Below, in pieces: positions 1-6,949 of a stretch of DNA of 12,946 nt. The DNA lies in assembly GCA_964639675.1 (NCBI GenBank), contig CAZXEK010000055.1, positions 1 to 12,946 of the forward strand, read 5' to 3'. The position numbers and the translations under genes are program-made. A model generated the notes under the pieces. It did not search any database, was not told where the DNA came from, and worked only from the letters and a program-made list of their open reading frames with translations. The stretch comes from JACQCV01 sp964639675 (GTDB taxonomy: Bacteria; Patescibacteriota; Minisyncoccia; Phycocordibacterales; UBA12445). Within the stretch, counting starts at the first letter, position 1, and each line of letters opens with the position of its first letter.

Positions 1-528
1 TGGATGTTCGCGGAGTAATCTTTCTGCGTGAAGATCTTCATCTCGCAGAAAGGTTTTAAAGTATAACCACCCACCTGGTTTGAGTACCCTCGATATCTCT
101 TGGGTCAGATTTTCTCGCTCTGCTTCGTTAAGAAAGTGGGAGGCCATCATATCAAGCACCAGATCTTGTGACGCACTCTTAAGCTTAACCGGATCAGCGA
201 TAGTAGCGACTCCATAGTCTATTTTGAGATTTTTACTTAACTCTTTGGCCTGGTTTAATGCTTCATTAGAGATGTCGTATCCGACGCCGATCATTCCGTA
301 GGTTGTTGCCAGATAGATCAGATTACGGCCATTACCGCAACCTAGATCGAGAACAGAGGATTTTGAGTGGAGTGGGTTTAGAGGGGCATTTCTTTCTAGC
401 CACCTTGTGAACTTAATCAGATCCTCACTGGGTTTATTAGAAAGTGCCAGGTGTTTTCCCTGTTCTCTTGAACCGCGACCCTTTTTATATTCCTTATTCC
501 AAAAACTGTGCCCCTTATTTTGTTTCAT
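1..528 (-). CDS. Class I SAM-dependent methyltransferase, 3' part outside window
   Basis: The reading frame is open from ATG at 528 down to base 1 with no stop, giving 176 residues; the C-terminus lies outside the window. The protein begins MKQNKGHSFWNKEY. A clear SAM-binding motif I, VLDLGCGNGRN, is followed by an acidic loop at the end of strand 2 (GVGYDISNEA) and a motif near ASHFLNEAERENL, then the post-motif SRVLKPGGWLYFKTF typical of Methyltransf_11/25-type small-molecule or protein methyltransferases. The substrate cannot be told from sequence. It is divergent from the rlmB-like gene, with 70 bases between the two starts. A TATATT box at 541-536 lies 7 bases before the ATG, so the mRNA may be nearly leaderless; no Shine-Dalgarno sequence is visible. 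Confident as a methyltransferase, not on its target. Confidence 0.85.
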   Translation of the reverse strand, partial: MKQNKGHSFWNKEYKKGRGSREQGKHLALSNKPSEDLIKFTRWLERNAPLNPLHSKSSVLDLGCGNGRNLIYLATTYGMIGVGYDISNEALNQAKELSKNLKIDYGVATIADPVKLKSASQDLVLDMMASHFLNEAERENLTQEISRVLKPGGWLYFKTFLRDEDLHAERLLREHP

Positions 529-535
529 AATTTAA

Positions 536-541
536 AATATA
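536..541 (-). promoter_or_regulatory. -10 box of the methyltransferase gene
   Basis: TATATT (one mismatch to TATAAT) on the minus strand, 7 bases upstream of the ATG at 528. A start point about 7 bases downstream would put +1 one base before the start codon. No good -35 was seen. Confidence 0.4.
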
Positions 542-558
542 TTAGAGCATGATATCTC

Positions 559-587
559 TTGTATTACAACCAAGCCCCGGGTATACT
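559..587 (+). promoter_or_regulatory. Promoter of the rlmB-like gene
   Basis: TATACT at 582-587 (one mismatch to TATAAT), with TTGTAT at 559-564 and a 17-base spacer. The predicted start is near 594, giving a leader of about 5 bases before the ATG at 599. The -35 matches only TTG. Confidence 0.45.
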
Positions 588-598
588 TTCTCTATCTT

Positions 599-1357
599 AT
601 GCTGGAACATAAAACATATATCTATGGTCGGCACGCTCTTGTCGAAGCTCTAGTTCACTCACCCAGGTCTTTAAAAAAGATTTTTTTGGAGCCTAAATCT
701 GCTGACAGTGAACTTATGGCATTAATAAAAAAAAGTGGGGTCCCAGTTATTGTGTCATCTCTTGATCAAGCTCCGAAGGGGGTGGATCGTCTCGATGTCA
801 GGCAGGGGACAGTAGCTCTTTTATCCTTAGGAGATCTTGTCATCTCGTTCAAGGAGTTTATAGGGGGCCTTTCAGTAGATAGAGACACCTCGCTTGTTCT
901 TCTAGACGAAATACAAGATCCACATAATCTTGGTGCCATAATCAGATCAGCCGCTGCCTTCGGGGTTTCTGGGGTTCTTATTCCTGAACATAATCAGGTT
1001 CCGATCACTAGCACTGTAATTAAGGTTTCTGCCGGCATGGCGTTTAGTGTCCCGTTGGTCTCGATAGGTAATGTTAATTCGACCTTGCGAGAGTTGAAGG
1101 ATAAGGGCTTCTGGATTTATGGTATGGATGAGACGGCAACGCATAATATAAATACCGAACTATTTGATGCTCCAACTATATTTGTAATGGGAAATGAAGC
1201 CACCGGGATACGCCAGAAAACTCGCGAACTGTGTGATATCCTTCTCTCTATACCTATGAGCAAGCGTTGCGAGTCTTTGAATGTTGCTGCCTCTACAGCA
1301 GTTGCCCTCTACGCCTGGAGCACACAACATCCCAAGGCACTTGGTGTTATCAGATAG
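599..1357 (+). CDS. rlmB: 23S rRNA 2'-O-ribose methyltransferase, RlmB/TrmH-type SPOUT family
   Basis: 252 residues, the usual length for bacterial RlmB (about 245-255). Residues 6-80 form the N-terminal RNA-substrate-binding domain, with the characteristic opening IYGRHALVEAL and the RQGTVA segment at 69-74. The SPOUT catalytic domain follows: motif 1 around NLGAIIRSA (110-118), motif 2 FVMGNEATGI (195-204) and motif 3 IPMSKRCESLNVAAST (218-233), which form the trefoil knot binding SAM. By family knowledge these enzymes methylate the ribose of G2251 in 23S rRNA or a related rRNA or tRNA site, in the cytoplasm; paralogues that modify other positions look alike, so the exact nucleotide is inferred. 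There is no Shine-Dalgarno; a -10 box lies 11 bases upstream of the ATG. It is transcribed alone and converges on the exporter operon. Confidence 0.88.
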   Translation: MLEHKTYIYGRHALVEALVHSPRSLKKIFLEPKSADSELMALIKKSGVPVIVSSLDQAPKGVDRLDVRQGTVALLSLGDLVISFKEFIGGLSVDRDTSLVLLDEIQDPHNLGAIIRSAAAFGVSGVLIPEHNQVPITSTVIKVSAGMAFSVPLVSIGNVNSTLRELKDKGFWIYGMDETATHNINTELFDAPTIFVMGNEATGIRQKTRELCDILLSIPMSKRCESLNVAASTAVALYAWSTQHPKALGVIR

Positions 1358-1392
1358 TTCTTATATTTGCTTCATTTTATTTCCAGCTGGTA

Positions 1393-1398
1393 TATAAT
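1393..1398 (+). promoter_or_regulatory. Consensus -10 box pointing into the permease 3' end
   Basis: TATAAT, overlapping TGG-TATATA at 1388-1396, in the 105-base gap between rlmB and the convergent permease gene. It lies exactly six bases before an ATG at 1405. Transcription from here would run antisense to the end of the permease gene. A -35 is weak or absent. Confidence 0.35.
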
Positions 1399-1404
1399 TT
1401 AAAA

Positions 1405-1542
1405 ATGATAAACAAGAAGACTGGTAGATCGAAAGATGTAACGATGGATACTCTTGATTATACTATTCGTATCGCAGTGCCTCAATTGGATTTAAAGAAG
1501 CGGCTCGGTGGGCTGGATAGTAACCAAAGATTATACCAATAG
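1405..1542 (+). CDS. Possible 45-residue leaderless ORF, antisense to permease 3' end
   Basis: ATG at 1405 opens a 45-residue frame beginning MINKKTGRSKDVTMD, stopping at TAG 1540-1542. Its last 78 bases overlap the permease gene on the opposite strand. The only support is the TATAAT box placed six bases before the ATG, the arrangement seen at several real genes here. The product is hydrophilic and basic with no recognised domain. It could equally be a non-coding antisense transcript, or nothing. The second half of its sequence is constrained by the conserved permease C-terminus and so is no independent evidence of coding. Confidence 0.2.
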   Translation: MINKKTGRSKDVTMDTLDYTIRIAVPQLDLKKRLGGLDSNQRLYQ

Positions 1543-2674
1543 TAGCTGAAACACCGAAGGCGAGTATTACGGATGAGGTGGAGACTTCTGTCTGGAGAAT
1601 TCCGAAGTATGTTACCAGGAATGATATTAGCCAGCCGAGGATTACTCCGATAAGGCCGCCGAAGAAAGTGAGCATTACCGCTTCTGTTAAAAATTGGAGG
1701 TGAATGTCACGCCTCTTAGCACCGATAGCTTTTCTTAAGCCGATCTCTCGGGTTCTTTCAGTGACTGTTGTTAACATCATATTCATAATTCCTATACCGC
1801 CGACCAAGAGTGATATGCCGGCGATTGAGGCTAGGAAAAGTGTAAGAGTGGTTACGACCTGTGTAAGGGTGCCCAAGATATCGGCCTGAGAAATTACAGA
1901 GAAGTCCGGCTCTGACATACGATGTTTTACTGTTAGGATGTCGATTATATTATTTTTTACTTCATCCATTCGATCTTTGTCTTTCACACTGACCGCAATT
2001 GTTGAAAGGTAATCAACACCAGAGAGGATTTTCTGCATGGTTGTTATCGGTACGATTACCATATCATCTGGACCAGAGAAGCCAGCTCCGCCCTTAGCAA
2101 CCAGGACACCGATAACTCGGAAGCTGGTTTTATTTATACGAACTGTTTTACCAATTGGATCTGACTCTCCGAATAGGTCGGTGGCGACTGTCGCCCCAAG
2201 GACCACCTCACGTCCAATACTTCTAAGGTTAGAGTCAGTCAAGAATGAGCCATTTCCGATGACGATATTACGGACGGTTACGAAGTCAGGCGTTACTCCA
2301 CTTACTGTTGTGTTGGTGTTGTTTCCAGTCTGCGCGGTTACTTGGAAGCGCCTTGAAACTTCAGGAGAGATGGCGAGGACCCCTTCGACCTCTTTAATCG
2401 TATCAATGTCGCTATTTTTTAGTGTCTGTGCTGACCCTCGGCCAGATGATACAATCCCACGTCCGGGCTGAACGACACCTGGTAGGATTGTGAGCAGATT
2501 GGAACCGAGCCCCTCAATGCTTGCTTGGATAGAGCTTTTGGCACCTTGGCCAATAGCGACCATTGCAATGACAGAACTGATGCCGATAACTATACCAAGG
2601 ATCGTCAGTCCTGATCTGGCTTTGTTTGATGACAAAGCCGAGTATGTTTCGTGTAGTAGGTCTGCGATTGTCAT
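1463..2674 (-). CDS. ABC exporter permease, MacB/FtsX type
   Basis: 403 residues. N-terminal TM1 (about 20-42, with GLTILGIVIGISSVIAMVAI) is preceded by the family hallmark SNKARS. An extracytoplasmic MacB_PCD-type domain follows (about 45-270), then three C-terminal membrane segments (about 275-300, 325-355, 365-385) with the family motif ERTREIGLRKAIGAKRRDI between TM2 and TM3, and the classic ending PAHRAASLNPIEALRYE. MacB of E. coli carries ATPase and permease in one chain; here they are separate, as in LolCDE-like and many Gram-positive systems. ATG at 2674 overlaps the ATPase stop as ATGA, indicating translational coupling. With the adaptor encoded first it should form a mechanotransmission-type ABC exporter for a peptide, antibiotic-like molecule or lipid; the cargo is unknown. 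Confidence 0.88.
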   Translation of the reverse strand: MTIADLLHETYSALSSNKARSGLTILGIVIGISSVIAMVAIGQGAKSSIQASIEGLGSNLLTILPGVVQPGRGIVSSGRGSAQTLKNSDIDTIKEVEGVLAISPEVSRRFQVTAQTGNNTNTTVSGVTPDFVTVRNIVIGNGSFLTDSNLRSIGREVVLGATVATDLFGESDPIGKTVRINKTSFRVIGVLVAKGGAGFSGPDDMVIVPITTMQKILSGVDYLSTIAVSVKDKDRMDEVKNNIIDILTVKHRMSEPDFSVISQADILGTLTQVVTTLTLFLASIAGISLLVGGIGIMNMMLTTVTERTREIGLRKAIGAKRRDIHLQFLTEAVMLTFFGGLIGVILGWLISFLVTYFGILQTEVSTSSVILAFGVSATIGIIFGYYPAHRAASLNPIEALRYE

Positions 2675-3381
2675 ATCTGTTTTGAGATTATTTTTCGGGT
2701 ATGTTTTTTAGAATCACTTACGATCGACCCATCTTTAATATGAATGATTCGTCCCGCGTGTAGTGCGATATCTTGTTCGTGGGTGATTAAAATTATTGTT
2801 CTACCTTTTTCGGAATTCAGTCTTTGGAATGTTTCTAAAACAACTTCGCCACTTTTAGAATCTAGATTTCCAGTTGGTTCATCAGCAAGGATTAACGTCG
2901 GATTATTTACCAAAGCTCTGGCAATAGCTACACGTTGGATCTGGCCACCGGAAAGTTGATTAGAAAGATGGTCGAAAAGTTCTTGGTCTAGGCCGGCTGA
3001 TTTTAATGCGACTATCGCACGCGCCATCCTCTCTTCTGGGGGGATGCCGGCATAAACTAGAGGCAGCATGACATTTCTTAATACTGTCGTCCGAGGTAGG
3101 AGATTGAACGATTGAAAAACAAAACCGATTTTGCTTCTTCTTATATCGGCCAGCTCATCATCTGTCAGAGTTGAAACATCTTTGTTGTCCAGAAAATAGG
3201 TACCGCTGGTCGGGGTGTCTAGAGCACCGAGTATATGCATAAGTGTCGATTTACCAGAACCAGAGGGGCCCATTATTGCTACAAATTCCCCGTCCTCAAT
3301 TTTAAAACTGACTCCGCGAAGCGCCAGAAATCCTAGATCGTCAGACTTATACATCTTTGTTATGTCTGTAATCTCAATCAT
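2671..3381 (-). CDS. ABC exporter ATP-binding protein, LolD/MacB type
   Basis: 236 residues, full length for a LolD/MacB nucleotide-binding subunit. Walker A GPSGSGKST at 38-46, Q-loop VFQ at 88-90, signature LSGGQ at 143-147, Walker B LILADE at 163-168 with the catalytic glutamate E168, D-loop NLD and H-loop histidine H201 (ITHEQ). The segment FQSFNLLPRTTVLRNVMLPL is diagnostic of this subfamily. The signature continues IQRVAIARAL where most relatives have QQRVAIARAL. It drives the permease encoded immediately downstream through cytoplasmic ATP hydrolysis. It starts 8 bases after the adaptor stop; only a weak purine run precedes the ATG, so expression probably depends on coupling within the operon. 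Confidence 0.93.
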   Translation of the reverse strand: MIEITDITKMYKSDDLGFLALRGVSFKIEDGEFVAIMGPSGSGKSTLMHILGALDTPTSGTYFLDNKDVSTLTDDELADIRRSKIGFVFQSFNLLPRTTVLRNVMLPLVYAGIPPEERMARAIVALKSAGLDQELFDHLSNQLSGGQIQRVAIARALVNNPTLILADEPTGNLDSKSGEVVLETFQRLNSEKGRTIILITHEQDIALHAGRIIHIKDGSIVSDSKKHTRKIISKQI

Positions 3382-3389
3382 CTTTTTTC

Positions 3390-5186
3390 TTATCTACCTA
3401 AACCACGTAGACCACCTCCTCCGCCTCCTCTATTACCTCCGCCCGTCGCTCCAAATATATTTGGAGCTGTACTGGCACCGACAGCTTTATTTGGACTGAC
3501 GGTTCTAGTTACTACATTATCACCCTCTTTAACTCCCGACAGAATTTCAGTCAAAGTATCATTCGATATCCCGACTTCTACTCTTTGTCGTTTGGGTAAA
3601 ATTATAGAAGGTGTGCCGAGTCCGTCTGTGCCTCGGACCATTGTTTTCTCAAAGAGTTCTACGTAGCGGTTGTTATTTGCTGATTTTACGGCACTGTTGG
3701 GTACTGCCAAGATATCTGGTTTTATATCTGTAATAATGGCAGCACTTACACTCATCGAAGCCTTCACTCTTTCGTCCTGGATATCAAAAATTAGTTTGAC
3801 ATTATAGGTTACGACACCTTGAGATACTGTTCCGATCGTATCTATTTCCGTGACTTTAGCAGAAAGAGTTAGGCTATCGATGGCATCGAATGTAATAGTT
3901 GCTTTATCTCCAATCTTGATTTTTGATACATCGACCTCATTTAAAGAGATAACTGCTAATTTTTGTTTAGTTATGAGGGTTGCAATCGTGGTGCCATTAT
4001 TGATTGAGTCGGTCTGTTTTATTGCAATCTTTGTAATTGTGCCATCGAATGGGGCACGAATGTAGTAGTCTGCAAGATTACTTTTAGCATCCTCCAGGGC
4101 GTTCTCTTTTTGTTGGACTGAGTTTTTAGCCGACCGGATATCAAGTTCGTCGCTCCCATTCTTTATCTTCGCTAAAGATTCTGTTTTTTCAGCTATTGTC
4201 GAGATGCTATTCTGGATATTATTTTTACTATTTTTAATAGTGTTAACGTTCCCTACCAAGTTTCCTAAATTCTGGTTTGTTTTAATTGTATAGGAGTCGA
4301 TGTTTGTTTGGTTGCTTAAGATTTGTGAAGGTAGTGTGTTGTTACGTTCGGTTAGTCTGTCTTTGACAAAACTTAGAAAGTTGGAGGTGCTTTTCACTGA
4401 TTCGGCCATCACTCTCGCCATGAGGGTCGTATCACTTAAGATCTCTTCTATACTATTTCTGTCCGCGTCGCGAGTAATTGTTTTGTATTTCAGAAAAGTT
4501 TTATCGTATGTTGTCCTCGCTATCTGGTAGTCTTTCGCCGCACTGTCACGATAGACAAAAACGCTGTTGTCATAATTTTTAACCAGGTCTGTATAGTAAG
4601 ATATGTTATCTTGGCCAGCGTTATTTGTATTTTTGTAGAGGATATCTTGAATACCGGTTATGACAGGGGACAGGTCGATAAAGGCGTTTCCGATATTAGA
4701 GAAGGAATCATCGTATGCTTTTAGTAGGTCATCATCAGCGCGGGTTTTTGCCTGTTTGGCGTTTGTTAAGGCGCTTTCTGCTTGTATAAGCGACAGTGTA
4801 TCAGCTGGTCTCTGTATTTTTTCTAAAGAAAGTTTTGCTGTTAGTAGATTTGTCTCCGCATCTCGTACGGCCTTCTCAATATTTCGAGTGTCTAATTTTA
4901 GAACAAGAGTACCCGCCTCGATGCTTCGACCATTTTCTAGGGGGATATAACTTACATCACCAGAAACTTTTGATTTTATATCAATCTGGTTTAGAGCAGA
5001 GACTTGACCGCTGCCTGTTATTGAAGAGACGATGGTTCCCTTTTCCGCTATTGCTGTGGTGTAGCGAGTGATCATCGTAGTATCAGTGTATTTGCCATAT
5101 CCCAAATAACTAATATATATCAATATTAGAAAGGCGACCCCACTCTTTATCCGGTGTTTATTTATATAAGCTTTAATTTTGTTCAT
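3390..5186 (-). CDS. Exporter membrane-fusion/adaptor protein, MacA/HlyD type, with extended helical domain
   Basis: 598 residues, far longer than typical MacA (about 370). A short cytoplasmic N-terminus is followed by one membrane anchor (about 15-30). Next come the first half of the barrel-sandwich domain (about 46-115), a long, mainly polar helical region (about 115-370), the second half with IRAPFDGTITKIAIKQTDSI, then the beta-barrel (ISLNEVDVSKIKIGDKATITF) and the membrane-proximal domain (ILAVPNSAVK). The protein ends in a tail very rich in glycine and arginine. It is the first gene of the operon and should link the permease to the exterior. In the likely absence of a classical outer membrane and TolC, the enlarged helical part may span the cell wall; this is inference. 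The start is supported by an extended -10 box six bases upstream. Confidence 0.85.
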   Translation of the reverse strand: MNKIKAYINKHRIKSGVAFLILIYISYLGYGKYTDTTMITRYTTAIAEKGTIVSSITGSGQVSALNQIDIKSKVSGDVSYIPLENGRSIEAGTLVLKLDTRNIEKAVRDAETNLLTAKLSLEKIQRPADTLSLIQAESALTNAKQAKTRADDDLLKAYDDSFSNIGNAFIDLSPVITGIQDILYKNTNNAGQDNISYYTDLVKNYDNSVFVYRDSAAKDYQIARTTYDKTFLKYKTITRDADRNSIEEILSDTTLMARVMAESVKSTSNFLSFVKDRLTERNNTLPSQILSNQTNIDSYTIKTNQNLGNLVGNVNTIKNSKNNIQNSISTIAEKTESLAKIKNGSDELDIRSAKNSVQQKENALEDAKSNLADYYIRAPFDGTITKIAIKQTDSINNGTTIATLITKQKLAVISLNEVDVSKIKIGDKATITFDAIDSLTLSAKVTEIDTIGTVSQGVVTYNVKLIFDIQDERVKASMSVSAAIITDIKPDILAVPNSAVKSANNNRYVELFEKTMVRGTDGLGTPSIILPKRQRVEVGISNDTLTEILSGVKEGDNVVTRTVSPNKAVGASTAPNIFGATGGGNRGGGGGGLRGLGR

Positions 5187-5192
5187 AATATT

Positions 5193-5201
5193 ATTTTACC
5201 A
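5193..5201 (-). promoter_or_regulatory. Extended -10 promoter for a leaderless exporter-operon mRNA
   Basis: Minus-strand TGG-TAAAAT-aatatt-ATG: the hexamer covers 5198-5193 and the TG 5201-5200. With the usual six-base discriminator, +1 falls on the A of the adaptor ATG (5186). No Shine-Dalgarno is present. It directly abuts the U-tract of the upstream terminator. Confidence 0.55.
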
Positions 5202-5256
5202 TTAAAAAATAAAATCCCCACGGTCTTACCTCATCAATATGGGTAAAAACGTGGGG
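5202..5256 (-). terminator. Two-tier intrinsic terminator of the small membrane protein gene
   Basis: On the minus strand an outer stem CCCCACG (5256-5250) pairs with CGTGGGG (5222-5216). Inside its loop a second stem pairs TTACC (5246-5242) with GGTAA (5230-5226). A T-rich run, TTTTATTTTTT, follows the outer stem at 5214-5204. No T-run follows on the plus strand, so it acts on minus-strand transcripts only. It separates the gene at 5268-5531 from the exporter operon. Confidence 0.75.
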
Positions 5257-5267
5257 GCAGATGATCT

Positions 5268-5531
5268 TTAGCAACCAGTCGGCGTCTCTCTATTATTACA
5301 GTTACATTCATCCTCTTTCTTCTTGGTGGCCGGAGTAATTGCTGGATCTTCGGTCTTTTGTACCGGTGGCTTGGGTGGAGTCTTATGAAAGACGATACCG
5401 CAAGACATTATGAGACCCGTTATGAGAAGATTGGTGATTGTTGTGGCACCTGCAAGATCACCTATTTGTAAAAGAAGGTATGATAGCGTGACGATAATGG
5501 TGACATAGACAGCTCTAGGGCTCCAGGACAT
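5268..5531 (-). CDS. Small membrane protein with proline/lysine-rich, cysteine-containing tail, unknown function
   Basis: 87 residues; no family recognised. Two hydrophobic segments are visible, about residues 8-27 (VYVTIIVTLSYLLLQIGDLA) and 30-48 (ATTITNLLITGLIMSCGIVF). A hydrophilic tail of about 38 residues follows, rich in P, K, T and E, ending ECNCNNRETPTGC with three cysteines. The tail could bind metal, form disulfides or be modified, but nothing proves this. An AGAGG purine run lies 6 bases upstream of the ATG and a strong terminator follows the stop, which together support a real single-gene unit. In style (tiny, two membrane segments, own terminator, Shine-Dalgarno-like site) it resembles the minus-strand pair at 8057-8406. 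Confidence 0.65.
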   Translation of the reverse strand: MSWSPRAVYVTIIVTLSYLLLQIGDLAGATTITNLLITGLIMSCGIVFHKTPPKPPVQKTEDPAITPATKKKEDECNCNNRETPTGC

Positions 5532-5650
5532 TTCTTACCTCTCTTTCTGTTTTATTTTTTGATAAATGTTTAAAATGTTCTAGATTCTATATTTAAGTTA
5601 TCATTTTCTAGTTGGTAGGTCAAAGCTTTCCCCCTTTTTGATTTTTGTAG

Positions 5651-5656
5651 TATAAT
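5651..5656 (+). promoter_or_regulatory. Consensus -10 box upstream of the glutaredoxin gene
   Basis: Perfect TATAAT. Its predicted +1 (about 5663) lies inside the longest possible reading frame, just after the ATG at 5658, so that ATG cannot be the start if this box is used. The leader would then be 37 bases to ATG 5700. A second candidate, GATAAT at 5688-5693, sits exactly six bases before ATG 5700 and would give a leaderless message. Confidence 0.45.
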
Positions 5657-5699
5657 CATGCCACAGAGAGTCGATTATTTATTATTAGATAATAAAAAT

Positions 5700-5933
5700 A
5701 TGTCAATGGTTAAAGTATATAGCACACCATGGTGTATGTACTGCAAGATGGCTAAGGATTATTTTAAGGAGAAGAAGGTCGATTTTATTGAGTTTGACGT
5801 ATCTTCGGATGCCAAGGCTCGGACTGAAATGTTAGATAAATCTAAGCAGAGTGGGGTGCCAGTTATAGACATCGATGGTGAACTGATTGTCGGCTTTGAT
5901 AAGGATAGAATAAACAAGCTCCTCGGTCTATGA
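5700..5933 (+). CDS. Glutaredoxin-like thioredoxin-fold redox protein
   Basis: 77 residues with the start placed at ATG 5700; a frame upstream to 5658 exists but adds 14 unconserved residues and collides with the predicted transcription start. Active site CMYC at residues 12-15 in the context YSTPWCMYC, and the cis-proline loop SGVPVIDID. This is the YruB/NrdH-like group of small glutaredoxins, known to reduce protein disulfides and to accept electrons from thioredoxin-reductase-like flavoproteins. That fits its coupling to the next gene, whose ATG overlaps its TGA stop (ATGA). The pair probably makes one redox relay in the cytoplasm. A glutathione-dependent role is unlikely given the family, but that cannot be decided here. 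Confidence 0.85.
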   Translation: MSMVKVYSTPWCMYCKMAKDYFKEKKVDFIEFDVSSDAKARTEMLDKSKQSGVPVIDIDGELIVGFDKDRINKLLGL

Positions 5934-6904
5934 TTTACGATTTAGTAATAGTTGGTTCAGGTGCTGCCGGTTTATCGGCCGGTATATATGCCGGCAGATA
6001 TAAGATGAAAGTTTTACTTGTTAATGGCGAGTTTGGTGGCGAGAGCGCTACTGGTGGGGTTTTCTATAATTACCCCGGAACCGGTCCAATCGATGGCTAT
6101 GAATTGATGAAGAAGATGAAAGAACAGGCCAAAGATGTTGGTGTAGAGTTTGTTGATGGTAAGGTATCAGATATAAAAAGGGATGGACACTGCTTTTCCA
6201 TCTCTGTCTTGGAAGGTGTTAAACTAGTGCAGGACTATTTTGCACGGACTATTATTTTGGCCAATGGCGCTGAAAGAAGAAGGCTTGGTTTACCAAACGA
6301 GAAAGAGCTCTCGAATAAAGGCGTGCACTACTGTGTGACTTGTGATGGGCCGGTTTATGTTGACAAGGTTATAGCTATGGTCGGTGGCGGTGATGCTGCA
6401 GTAAAGGGCGTCAATTTATCAGCGCAGTATGCCAAAAAAATATATGTTTTAGTTCGTGGTGATGAGATTAAAGCTGAGCCGATTAATTATGATGAGATGA
6501 AGAAGCTCGGAGACAAGGTGGAGATTTTATTTAATACGGAGGTTTCCGAGTTGGTGGGTAAAGAGAAGCTCGAGAAGTTAATTATCTCTAAGCCGTATAA
6601 CGGCTCGAATGAGCTCTCTATCGATGGTGTTTTTGTTGAGATAGGCGCACTACCCAATACAATACTCGCAAAATCTTTAGGCGTGGTTTGTGACGAACGA
6701 GGATATATTCTTGTTGATGGTCTAATGAAGACAAATATAGACGGAGTTTTCGCTGCTGGCGATACGGTTAATTTCTTTGGTGGTTTCAAACAGGCGATTA
6801 CTGCTGCTGCCATGGGTTCAGTAGCAGCTACTTCTGCTTATCAAGATAATAAGATTCACGGGGAGCTCTGCTCTATCCATTGGATACCGACAAATGTTGG
6901 CTAA
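5930..6904 (+). CDS. trxB: Thioredoxin-disulfide reductase-like FAD flavoprotein
   Basis: 324 residues, near the usual TrxB length (about 310-320). N-terminal FAD-binding GSGAAG at 9-14, redox-active CVTC at 135-138 followed by DG as in TrxB, nucleotide-binding GGGDAA at 152-157, and C-terminal FAD motif FAAGDTVNFFGGFKQAITAAAMG. It should transfer electrons from a reduced nicotinamide through FAD and the CxxC to the glutaredoxin-like protein encoded directly upstream. The segment that in NADPH-dependent TrxB reads HRRxxFRA is here VLVRGDEIKAEP, so the arginines that hold the 2'-phosphate are mostly missing; NADH or another donor is possible. The ATGA overlap with the upstream gene indicates coupling. 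Confidence 0.88.
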   Translation: MIYDLVIVGSGAAGLSAGIYAGRYKMKVLLVNGEFGGESATGGVFYNYPGTGPIDGYELMKKMKEQAKDVGVEFVDGKVSDIKRDGHCFSISVLEGVKLVQDYFARTIILANGAERRRLGLPNEKELSNKGVHYCVTCDGPVYVDKVIAMVGGGDAAVKGVNLSAQYAKKIYVLVRGDEIKAEPINYDEMKKLGDKVEILFNTEVSELVGKEKLEKLIISKPYNGSNELSIDGVFVEIGALPNTILAKSLGVVCDERGYILVDGLMKTNIDGVFAAGDTVNFFGGFKQAITAAAMGSVAATSAYQDNKIHGELCSIHWIPTNVG

Positions 6905-6949
6905 TATTTTTTAAATCAGGATGCTCCAAAAATTAAATTTTAAAAATAT

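Noticed and set aside
1501..1542. The peptide ending GGLDSNQRLYQ as a known protein motif.
   Set aside because: Similar strings are common in spurious database translations. Here the bases are fixed by the permease C-terminus on the other strand.
2037..2471. Long plus-strand frame opposite the permease gene.
   Set aside because: It is an antisense shadow of a strongly conserved MacB-type gene with no initiation signals and no recognisable domain; the same holds for the other frames opposite the exporter operon and recA.
5658..5699. ATG 5658 as the start of the glutaredoxin gene.
   Set aside because: It sits two bases after a perfect TATAAT, so it would precede the transcription start; the 14 extra residues precede the normal beginning of the fold.
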